A stretch of DNA of 64,000 nucleotides. Origin: Drechslerella dactyloides. Lineage: Eukaryota; Ascomycota; Orbiliomycetes; Orbiliales; Orbiliaceae. The notes under the pieces were generated by a model. That model was not told the origin of the DNA and searched no databases. It was given only the letters and a program-made list of their open reading frames with translations. Positions within the stretch are counted from its first letter, which is position 1, and each line of letters begins with the position of its first letter. The position numbers and the translations under genes were made by a program. Location: positions 1-64,000 of the forward strand of contig JAGTWJ010000007.1 of the NCBI GenBank assembly GCA_020064725.1, read 5' to 3'. Below, piece after piece: positions 23,801 through 33,096 of the stretch.

Positions 23801-24042
23801 ACCTGGCGCTAATATCCCAATATATTTCTGACAATCGGAGACGGCCTGATCCTTGCGGTCTTTGTTAAGGAGAGCTATAGAGCAACCTGTCAGCCTCTAG
23901 GTTTGAATAACAGCTGAACCCGTAGCGATGGTGAGTGCCTACCGCGATCGCAACCATTGTGGGTGCAGCCATTGCTTCCACCAGTCGCTACCACTACAGT
24001 GCTGACAGCACTTAGGAGCGCGAGAATAGATTTGAAATGCAT
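20851..24042 (-). CDS. Secreted multi-module STIG1-like cysteine-rich protein, 22 exons
   Basis: Exons (high to low): 23943-24042, 23794-23886, 23521-23714; then 18 single-module exons starting at 23381, 23251, 23118, 22986, 22846, 22707, 22568, 22429, 22299, 22157, 22007, 21857, 21724, 21571, 21416, 21261, 21111 and 20971 (87, 8x81, 3x93, 84, 3x93, 2x84 bp); last exon 20851-20907. Coding total 1989 bp, 662 residues. A signal peptide (MHFKSILALLSAVSTVVVA) precedes a short N-terminal domain. Nineteen modules follow of form C-x5-CC-x3-C-x(10-15)-NCG-x-C, six cysteines each. Read across junctions the pattern is D-x2-NCGxCGxKC-x5-CCxGxC, the spacing of plant STIG1-type repeats also known as tandem arrays in some bacteria and fungi; family assignment is inference. 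All module exons are phase 0 at both ends with 49-66-bp introns. The last exon ends RDGKCS. Likely an extracellular disulfide-rich rod or array; function unknown. No stops or broken splice sites. Confidence 0.9.
20971..23467 (-). repeat. Tandem array of 18 exon-intron units
   Basis: Each unit is one module exon plus a 49-66-bp intron; the period is 130-140 bp in the N-terminal-side block (22299-23331) and mainly 150-155 bp in the C-terminal-side block (21261-22249). Eight consecutive 27-codon modules share KALTDN-type centres, and six of the 93-bp exons share a (T/S)-x-F-(W/S)-(T/S)-D centre with GRCGNK ends. Intron sequences are also alike between neighbours, so whole exon-intron segments were duplicated. 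Confidence 0.9.
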
Positions 24043-24167
24043 TATTGATGAAGGGAGAAGTCAAAGTTCAGGTCAAGACTAGATCTCCCCGTATTGAGCG
24101 TAAATCTGATCTCGGTTTGGGATATTGGGGAGGGAGGAAAGAGTTGAAAGCAAGGTCCTTCTGGGGC

Positions 24168-24175
24168 TTTATATA
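24168..24175 (-). promoter_or_regulatory. TATA box of the 22-exon gene
   Basis: On the minus strand TATATAAA lies about 126 bp upstream of the ATG at 24042, within a GC-balanced promoter. Distance and sequence fit a fungal core promoter and support the chosen start. Confidence 0.6.
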
Positions 24176-24410
24176 CCCGTCACTCTAGAAGTCTCAATAC
24201 GCATCCTATCTTAGTCTATCATGTTACGGCACAAAATCCGCACTTCGTACGCCTCATGCTGGGCAAGCTGGTGGGGACTATATCCTTAGGACCCCAGGTT
24301 AGGACCTCATTGGCTCATGGTATAGCGGAAGGCTGGAGGTAGCCAGGGCTGAAAACAAGTGGATAACGTTATAACTCGACCGTGACGTGTCGGTAGGAAG
24401 TCAATTGCAC

Positions 24411-24737
24411 TTAATGCAGCATTTCCGTGTGAGGCTGATCATCAGAGCCTTCACGTACTGAGTTCTTACTATTTTTAAAATCCGCTTTGATTGCACGAAG
24501 CGCCGGCTGAGAGCCGTCGTCGGCGATACCACCCCAGATATCTTCTATGGCCTCTTCGAGATAGCCCTTGACGCACCTGTCTTTTGGCAGGGGTTCCTTA
24601 AGAGCAATGGCATGGCGTCTTTTCGATAGACTTTTCACTGGTTCAATCGCATCGTTAATACTATTGACACCCTGACCCATTGATGGCACCGAACAACGGA
24701 GTGGAGGGGAATGGCTGATTTGCTGTTTGGGTGACAT
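24411..24737 (-). CDS. Hypothetical 108-residue protein
   Basis: ATG-initiated single-exon frame, hydrophilic (start MSPKQQISHSPPLRC). It has no signal peptide, membrane segment or recognised domain. It is transcribed in the same direction as, and just upstream of, the cysteine-rich gene; a real gene or a remnant are both possible. I cannot assign a function. Confidence 0.3.
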   Translation of the reverse strand: MSPKQQISHSPPLRCSVPSMGQGVNSINDAIEPVKSLSKRRHAIALKEPLPKDRCVKGYLEEAIEDIWGGIADDGSQPALRAIKADFKNSKNSVREGSDDQPHTEMLH

Positions 24738-24849
24738 GGTGGTGGTCGCTGATTAGCCGACATACCAAAAACGGATGTAACTATAGCGAGGTAAATCAAA
24801 GATTGGTCTCGTAAGCCAGATCGCATGAAGTACGAGTGCCGGCGCACGT

Positions 24850-25530
24850 CAGTGCGTCAAAGATACTGATGTGAGATATATAACTGAAAAACTAAGAGTT
24901 ATCTATACTCCAATTTTGTCGTTTTAGACAACTACTTATTTTTTTTGTTGGGGTTTGCTATCGAGGTTGTACGATGTCCCAAACACACTAATTATGAATA
25001 GATGTCTTGGCTATTATTCCAAATCTGAGGGGCACTATATTGTTAAAATATTGAATGCTTGAATAACAGTATATCAATATAAAATATTTTAAATCATCCT
25101 AAAATCATTAAGATATATGGTCTAGATAAATTGACAATATATTAATTCTGTATAACATTATTTTCAAAATGTAGATGATACTAATCTGAAATAATTATAT
25201 CCTAAATACTTAATAATGTCTAACACACCAAACAAAAACACCGCCACCGCGAAAATCCAAAAGTGGAAAACCCCGTTTACTGATAACAATTTAAAAGTCA
25301 CGGTATAAAAGAAATAAAAAATCCGACTATACTCCTTATTATATTGGTATACCTACACCCTGTTTTAAATTCTGAAATATTATTGGAAGGTAGAATTGAA
25401 TCATAAATTATACATCTATTTGATTTTATAATACAAACTTCGGATAAGTTGAGAGGAAATACCTTCGAGACATACTATCACGGAGGGAGATGTATAAGTA
25501 ACAGGATTAAGACGGTATAAAAAGAAACTC
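24850..25530. other. AT-rich spacer
   Basis: AT-rich, stop-laden DNA between the cysteine-rich gene region and the metabolite region; no gene, RNA or repeat seen. Confidence 0.55.
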
Positions 25531-27408
25531 TCACGTAAACTTATTCTGCTTTGCAATAAGGGAAATGAGGACCATAGCAGCGGCGAAAGCAAACATTAGC
25601 CACCAACCATATTGCAAAGCTTTCGCATGAGCATCAATAACCGAGATTTGCGTCTGCCCCGCAAACTCCTTCCTGATGGCGTGAATATCCTGGGAAATAT
25701 TTTGGATATCGTCTGAGGTTAAGCCAGAAATGCGTACAAGTGCTGGATGAAGCTTGTTGATATAGAGATTTGCAAATACCGCAACTCCAAAGATGTCCCC
25801 CACAGTTTGAGCAAAGATGACAAGGCCTGTAGCCACACCGATCCTGTATCAACTGTTAGCCAGAAGATCGTATCCAAAATATTTTGTCAACTTACTCTGG
25901 TGGTGGTACAGCGGCTTGTGCTGTAAGTAGCAACCCAGAAAAGACAGCGCCTTGCCCAATACCCAAGAATACCAGTAGCACCACAGCCTCTGCTCTGGAA
26001 GTGTTCATGTTCCACCGGGTGATTAATCCGCACATCAGAACCATAATTAACCCTCCCCAGATAACATTGATCTTGCTCATCCCTTTCCTGCTTGTGATTT
26101 GAGCCGCGATGGGGTTTCCAATCAACAAACCAACCATCATAGGGATCAGACCGATACCAGAAATGAGCGCACTATCGCCAAAGACTATTTGAAAGAACTG
26201 TGGAACATAGTACATCATGCCGACCAAGTTTGCACCAAAGCAAAACTCGGCTGCATTGATCGCCAGAATCGTTCTGTTCGTGAAAAAGTAAGCAGGAAGA
26301 AGAGGATCCTTTGCAACTTTGAAAATGTTGAAGATGAAGATTGCAGAAAGTACGGCGGCGCCGACAAAGCAACCGATAACTCTGCCATCAGACCATGGGT
26401 ATGTAATCCCGCCCCATTGCAGAGCGAGTAATAAGCAGGTGGTGGCGCCAGGCAGGGTCAAAAATCCGACATAATCGAGATTCTTCAATCGCTCCGATAG
26501 CGCGACCTTCGGTGTAGGGATCCGGAGGTATATAATGGTAACGATCAAACTGATCGGCGAAATGCAAAGATTGATATAGAAGCACCACCGCCACGAAGCA
26601 TATTGAGTGAAGATACCACCGAGCAGCTAGGATACTCAATTAGAAATATTATAACTAGAAGGGTATAATTAGGTGTACGTACTGGCCCTAGGACATCAGC
26701 AACTGCCCAAACAAGAGCAGTGGTAGCCAAATAATTACCAACATCTTTCAGTGGGACAAGATCTGTGATAATGACCTATGGATGATCAAATTAGCTTTAG
26801 CATATGGAATAATATAAGCGGGCATCTTACGTTGACAAGTCCATATATGCCTCCTGCGCCGGCTCCCTGCACTACCCTGGACCAGATAAGCATGTCCATA
26901 GACCTTGAAGCACCGCACAATGCGCTTCCTATAATAAATAAAACTGTTCCAAAAATGAAAAGATTTCTTCGCCCAAATATATCGCTAAGTTTAGCGTATA
27001 GTGGGAGCACTGACGCGAACGAAATGAGAAAACCTGATCCGAGCCACGCTGAGTTTGTGAATTCATTAAACTGCGAAGATATTGTGGGCGCAGCGGGCGC
27101 AACGATATTGAAATCTAGAGCTGTGAGGAGCATCCCGATGTTTAAGCTACAAATATCATGTTAGCAGTCCTATAGCTCGCTTTTGAAGGTTTTAAGTAGT
27201 GAATAACTAGTTACCCAACCATCACGATCCAAAACTGCGTTAAACTCAAACCGACTTTTGCTCCAGGGGCTTCTGGCTTTTCGGTTGGCGTAGTACTATT
27301 GAATGGTGCTTTCTCGCTGCTCTCAACACTGGCAGGCTTTGCAGCTTCCAAGTCCAATGTTTTCTCCGCAGGCGCCTGCTGTTTATCATCATTTTCCAAG
27401 GCAACCAT
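25531..27408 (-). CDS. MFS drug/metabolite exporter, DHA2-like (14 TM)
   Basis: Exons 27215-27408, 26831-27146, 26683-26775, 25896-26626 and 25531-25843 give a 548-residue protein; all phases close. A charged N-terminal tail of about 50 residues precedes the first membrane helix (QFWIVMVGLNIGML). Motif LDFNIVAPAAPTIS and the loop 2-3 signature LSDIFGRRN (motif A) mark the MFS. WSRVVQGAGAGGIYG is motif B, and LLGGIFTQYASWRWCFYINL is the antiporter-type motif C region typical of 14-TM H+ antiporters that export fungal toxins and azoles. C-terminal helices end in SLIAKQNKFT. Gene intact. It lies divergent from the thioesterase across about 850 bp, as a self-protection pump would in a biosynthetic cluster; the cargo is inferred only from this context. 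Confidence 0.9.
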
Positions 27409-28253
27409 CTCGGAAGCTATCGACGGATTCGACTATAGGAGCTGTGCAGTTGGTATGAGCGTATATGTGCCTGGTGTGATTTTATGATATCTGCTACTTC
27501 AAGGCACAGCGAGACATTGCGTGGTTGATATAGACCGCATCTTAGAAGCTAGCGGTGTCGCGCCGGGCGAATAATTAGACCGGTCGGACACCAACATGTC
27601 GGTGGTGAAGAAAAGCGGTGTTGTGTTCATAAGCTCGAACGGGGATGTGGACGGTATTGTCGTCCATTCGCCGCTTGGTAAGCGCTAGATCTTGCGTTGT
27701 TTAGGAGGTATGGCCGCTAGAGGGACGGTCTTGACATCTCTATCCCCGCTGCCGGGTCTGATTGTGTCGGCGACATGGGTCAAAGTATTCGTTTCTTTTT
27801 CAGACAGAAGCAGTTAGGTTCAACCTTATATACAGATTTTCACACTCATACCAAAAAATGCTATGGTCGCTACACGCGCACCACAGTTACAGCGCTTATC
27901 GCTAAGGACGAAACCACAGGCAGCCTGAGGAACAAATAAAAACACGGTTCAGTCCTATCCATGATTTTGAAACGTAAAATCGTCATATTGACGGCGACTT
28001 CCGGCGTCAATAGATCACCATGGATTGGTCAATTGAGATGTCTTAACTCATAAACGTCGTGTAATCAATTGGATACCGCCGCAAATAAGCTGACACAGGG
28101 TCTATACAAAAAGTTCGAGAAAATCATAAGATTCAAGCAGACCATATTTACTATATGAAGAACAGTCTCCGTAGGCAGAAGTTCCTTCTATAGCCCTATT
28201 AAGATTGTTAATGATAGTATATACAGACTTCTAAAAATTCATTCATCGGCCCA
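27409..28253. promoter_or_regulatory. Divergent intergenic region, MFS exporter / thioesterase
   Basis: 845 bp between two divergent start codons, so it must hold both promoters. There is TATA-like sequence at about 28217-28222 upstream of the thioesterase start. CCGGTCGG near 27578 is a candidate CGG-type half-site for a Zn2Cys6 factor, but a single copy is weak evidence. Confidence 0.4.
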
Positions 28254-29298
28254 ATGCCAATAAACGGAAAGACTGCAACCATCGAACCTATGGATCAAAA
28301 CCCGAGCGTTATTCAGTCCCACGACTATGGAATACCTCTAGTCCTTATACATGATGGCGGTGGGACAATATATTCTTATTTTGGCCTGAAGAATTTGAAG
28401 CGACCGGTTTACGGCATCCAGAACCCAAGGTTCTACTCTTGCCGTCAATTTAACGGTGGAATCGCAGAGATAGCAAGGATCTATAGCCAAATGATCGAAC
28501 TCATCGATATATCCGGACCGTTTATCATAGGAGGTAAGACCTCGAGTGCAGAAACCCCGAACAGTGTATGCAGTTATCCGCGTGCCGAGCATTTGGTACG
28601 GCCGATAGGCGATAAGATTAGGTCGTTGTGATCAACGGACTAACCTCGAATTGGAATCACAGGCTGGTCACTCGGCGGGTTGATCGCATTAGAGATTACC
28701 AAAATCCTTGGAACTTATCCTTACGGACCAGTGGCTGGAACAATCATGATCGATACGCCATGTCCAACACTTTCGTCCGTTCCTGCTGCGGAACCAATAT
28801 TACGCTTTCACAATCACTGCCGTATGGAGATAAAATTGTTAGTTCAGCTTAACATGAAAGTGGCGGCTAGATTGGTCGAGAAATACCATCCTCCCCTACA
28901 CGCTGCAGATTGGGACTATACAGATCAACAAGACTGCGTGCAATTTGACAAAAGGATCGCTATGAGGCCCATACCATACGTCGTGCTTTTGAGAGCTCAA
29001 GAACGCGTTCAGATTCTTCACACCACCAACACAACTATAAACCAGGCTCGTGTGGACTACTTTCGTGATTATGCAGCCTTAGGCTGGGAGAGGGCTGAAC
29101 TGCAAATTATATCAAAAGTTCTTCCAATACCTGGTAACCATTTCGATATTTTTATGGAAGAAAATGTGAGTCTTCAATATATTTAGTTCGTGTCAGCTCT
29201 TATATCTAACATATCTTTGCCAATAGATCGATTCAACGTCAGACTATCTTCAAAGTGCATGCGATACGATAGAACGAGGGATCTACGGGCTTAGATAG
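28254..29298 (+). CDS. Stand-alone thioesterase (alpha/beta hydrolase)
   Basis: Exons 28254-28533, 28663-29165 and 29227-29298 encode 284 residues. The order is that of PKS/NRPS-type thioesterases: PLVLIHDGGGTIYSYFGL (oxyanion region), then RPVYGIQNP, the nucleophile elbow GGWSLGGLIALE created by the first splice (Ser about residue 97), acidic residue in GTIMIDTP, and catalytic His in PGNHFDIF (about residue 253). It is a free-standing enzyme about the size of editing or off-loading thioesterases. The megasynthase downstream has no TE domain and ends in an atypical R domain, so this protein could release, hydrolyse or edit its thioester intermediates in trans; that link is inference. All triad residues are present and the gene is intact. 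Confidence 0.85.
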
Positions 29299-29768
29299 TA
29301 GAGTTATCTTGCGCGGATATACAATTTTTATAAATTCTGCTTTTGTAATATAGTATCGTTCGCTGCTTAGATCTATAGACTTTAGAATCAGGACCTGCAA
29401 ATAAGGTTATTATCGCTGGCTAAGTTGGCTTGAATATAGCTTTATAAGTTAATGCTATAGGTATTTTAACAGTCGTCGATTTGTTTCTCATTGTAAGTCG
29501 ATTATCCTTCTATGGAGCAAATTTCCATCTAAAAGTTCAAAAATATTCTGTAAAAACCCCGAAATGGCATTAACAATGAACCCTTAGCTACACTTTAACC
29601 TCCTATCATGAGCTTTCCGCTCTTAAAGCGACCTAATGTATCGAATTCTCACTCAGGCTTGGGTCTTATAACCAGATTTCAAAGCAAGGCCTGACAAGAT
29701 ATGAAATAAATTTGAATATCCGGGTACTTACATACATATTAGCTAACTGGTAAGGTTTGCGTTACTAT
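29299..29768. other. Intergenic spacer
   Basis: AT-rich 3' region between the convergent thioesterase and secreted-protein genes. No open frame or repeat seen. Confidence 0.5.
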
Positions 29769-30455
29769 CTATAGTATTATCTGTTGTCCGATGCTTCCCC
29801 TGCCGATGGCGCCGCCACATGGATTAGAAAAATTGAACCCAATCGGTACATTATGTTCCCTTGCCACCCTCTTGATTGTCTTAAAAGCACCTAAGCATTC
29901 CTCTCCTTCCAGGACCTTCCGACTTCCTACAGCATGTGCGCCTCCTGGCCTGTCAAAATAAGACACATAGAGAGTTTCAGTTGTGGAATGTCCGATAGCA
30001 AAAGGCTGCAAGACTACGTAGTCATCATCGATGAACGGCTCAGACGGTTGCGATGTCAAGAAGTTCATTGCATGCACTCTGCACTGCTTGCCGTCAGAGC
30101 TGCAGTTTGCGCTTGTGGAGTATTCCCACCAATCATAACTTTCTGGGCGAGCATGGCATCTTGAATGATCGATATCCTTAGGACTACCTCCTAAAAACCT
30201 AGTCGCGATACCACTACTTGTTAACACTTTCAACGCACCAAATTGAAAGGTCTGCGTATCTTACCATCCGAAGCTGACGTATTGTAGATGCTCAAGTGAG
30301 AAGTAGCAGTAAAAGTTGGCTGTCTCGTACTTGGCGTTGGATGGATGTCGACCCTTTAGCGATTGAATCATTACACTTGTACCGTGAAAAAGTAGTTGAG
30401 CATTGACAATCGCAAGTGCGACTAGCCACGCGTATAGTAAAGAGAATATAAGCAT
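29769..30455 (-). CDS. Small secreted protein, unknown function
   Basis: Exons 30265-30455 and 29769-30198 (66-bp intron, phase 2; donor after GGATG, acceptor CTAG) give 206 residues. The N-terminus MLIFSLLYAWLVALAIVNAQ is a signal peptide with a likely cut after AQ. The mature part has about nine cysteines, including SRCHARPESYDWWEY, NCSSDGKQCRVHAMNFLT and NPCGGAIG. Tryptophan/tyrosine-rich DWWEY and the paired cysteines suggest a compact extracellular fold. I do not recognise the family. It sits inside a metabolite cluster, between the thioesterase and an MFS pump, where a secreted protein is unexpected. The splice join also restores an uninterrupted FGWFLGGSP. Confidence 0.7.
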
Positions 30456-31124
30456 GATTAATTTGACTTATGAGAGGTGACAGAAGTGTTGAAGGAGATA
30501 TAGCGCTAGTGACTGCCAAAAGTCATTTAATTCGGAGCCGCGAAGGCTATTATAATACCAAACTGCTCACTTCAGCAGATGCGGCGGGCGCACCATCACC
30601 ACCGCTTCGGGCAGCTCAGCCTCTAGGTTGATTCAATGTAGTATTCATCCTGCACGAGTTTTCGCTTGATGTTTCTTTGGTAAATCAAGGATAAAAGACA
30701 AGCTATCCCGATCACCGTCGGCTGACCACAAGAGAGAAACGAAAATGAGATAATGGACACAATTGGCAGGTGTGCTAGGGGCCGGCAAGGATCATTAACC
30801 TCCGAGTATTCTTCAAGGCATCCTTGCAACATAAGACCGCACGGAGAAAATGTCAGCCACAAGGATCGGACATAGATTCCCCGACTCCCTTGCTCGATAT
30901 ACTAGTGAAGGTCTCCCCGAGCAAACCATGGGCGGTCCGTATCTGTGGAATCGAATTTTGCGGCTGGCGAAGTTTTGAAGACAGATGTATCCAACACACT
31001 AAGTGTGTTGTGTAACTATAGTTCGCTTTATATATTTTGCAACCTTTGATCCAAAGACGTCTACACACCGAACGGAGATCTATCGTTCTTAAAAACTTTC
31101 CTGGTATAAGTTTTATCTAAAGCG
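30456..31124. other. Divergent intergenic region
   Basis: Spacer between the secreted-protein gene (-) and the second MFS gene (+). Contains a short imperfect palindrome CAACACACTAAGTGTGTTG at about 30991-31009. No gene seen. Confidence 0.45.
30991..31009. repeat. 19-bp near-perfect palindrome
   Basis: CAACACACTAAGTGTGTTG reads nearly the same on both strands (CAACACACT-A-AGTGTGTTG, nine-base arms around one base). It lies about 115 bp upstream of the MFS start at 31125, so it could be a regulator-binding site or a chance hairpin. Confidence 0.5.
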
Positions 31125-33006
31125 ATGTCGCAATCAAAAGCTGCTATCCGTGGAACGAACAACCCTATACACACAAATAGGATCTTAACCTTGATTGGTC
31201 TTATCGTGCTATCAGAATCAGTTTCTTCGACAATTCTCTTGCCGTTTGTCTATTTTATGGTTAGGGACTTTGGAGCCGATGAAGATGAAAGACTTGTTGG
31301 ATCTCGAGCTGGTTTCATTAGTGTGTATTCGAATCCTAATCATACTTTAGCTCGGGCATTAATGGATAACAGCCTCTTCCTTTTACCTCGCCCAAATGTT
31401 GACGACAACTTTATGGGGATTGCTCTCCGACCGGTTTGGAAGAAGATATATCCTGCTGATCGGGCTCTTCGGAAACACATTTTCGCTGCTCCTTTTTGGG
31501 ACCTCGCAAAATCTCCTCTCCGCAATATTGTTCAGAAGCCTTTGCGGAGTTCTGAATGGTAAGTGCCAGCCCTCTCATAAAAGTAGAATAAAAAGACATA
31601 CGCAGGAATTAACATTCAGTTACACAGGTAATATTGCTGTAGCGAGAACTTCGGTAGGAGAGTTAGCAGTTGGGGCAAGTCTCGATCAAGCTAAGGCGTT
31701 CTCTTTATTCGGGTTTGCAAGTGCCTTGGGATTCGTCGGTAAGCCGCTGATTCGGCAAGAACAATTGAATCCGTGACTCACGAATAAATCTTTCAGTCGG
31801 TCCTTTGATAGGAGGCTCCTTGTCAAATCCCGCTTCAACTCTGGGCCTTCAGGGGCCATTTCAAGTATTTGTCGTTTATCCATATCTCTTACCATGTGTC
31901 GTGGGAGCTATGGTAAGCTGTGGAACTTTGATTGCGAGTGTATTCCTCCTGGATGAGACGAATGAGGCCGTTCGCATCCGCACAGCCGCAGCGATACAGC
32001 AAGATGAAGAGAGAGAGCCATTGCTCTCGGGCTATACTGAGGGGCATACGAATAATGGGTCAAAAAGGACAGCGGATGCCGATAAAAGACCAAGGATCGA
32101 AGTGGCCGCGTTTTGGTGTATCGCAGGCGCAAGGTAATTTGCCTTCTTGCTTCCGAACGGGAAATAAAGTCTCAGACAAGCATGACTGACCCCATCTGTC
32201 TAGTATTATGTGTTTTCACTCCATTATATTTGATGAGCTTTTCCCATTATTCGCTGCAGCGAGCAATGAACGAAGCGTTGGGTTAGGATACAGCGCTGGT
32301 CAAATCGCCTCTTCTCTTTCCTTAATGGGTGTCTTTATATTCGTCGCTCAACTGGTACTATACCCTATACTGAACGGATTTGCGACGACACTTGGACTAT
32401 GGAGGCTCTCGACAGCGTGTTTCGTCTCGGTGTATCCTTTATTCCCACTCATTCCAAAATTGATGAGTGCGGGCTATTATGTCCAACATGCAGTGCTTCT
32501 GGTTTGCATGGCTTCCAGATTCACATTAACTGTGATTGCGTACACTAGCATTAATATCTTGGTAAGCCATAGAGTTCTTTCAGCCTGGTAGCTGAAACTG
32601 ATGTTTTAATTTGGACGCAGATGAACAATAGTACGGGGATGGAAAATAGAGGCTTGGTAAATGGGTATGCTTCTTCTCCAAACGTAGTTATCCTCAAGCG
32701 GAAAGATAAAAATTAACTCGAGTGTTGTTGTCAATATTAGTGTAGCCCAGTCGTGTGTGTCTTTCGCCCGTTCTATAGGCCCAGCATTGGGTGGGGTATT
32801 ATGGTCCTGGAGTCTCTCAAACGAGAAAAGCTTCCCCTTCAATCATTGTTTTCTGGTGAGCATCTATCGCAATACAGATCCAACACTTGAGTCATCACTA
32901 ACTCAAAGTACCTTCTTAGTTTCTGCTGCTTCCTTCGTTTGCGTTGCTACAGTTGCTGTTTAGTCTCGGAATTCCGGCGCGGATTGCAACGAAGAGACAT
33001 CAATAG
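31125..33006 (+). CDS. MFS transporter (ZIF1-like 12 TM)
   Basis: Exons 31125-31320, 31373-31558, 31628-31738, 31797-32133, 32204-32561, 32621-32664, 32741-32855 and 32920-33006 give 477 residues with every phase matched. Helix 1 (RILTLIGLIVLSESVSST), motif A GLLSDRFGRRYILLIG, the RSLCGVLNGNIAVART helix and GFASALGFVVGPLIGGSL are typical of the fungal MFS group related to zinc-induced-facilitator/peptide-like exporters. A charged central loop (DEEREPLLSGYTEG) separates the two halves. Helix 11 contains ARSIGPALGGVLWSWS. It ends 90 bp from the convergent Zn2Cys6 gene. Probably exports a cluster product or its intermediate; the substrate is unknown. Intact. Confidence 0.88.
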
Positions 33007-33096
33007 GAAGTTGGCTAGTGGTGTGACTATTAAGATTCCGCTAATCTAGGCTAAGTATTTCTAATAGAACAGAGTATGGTTGTGTGTAGAGGGTGT

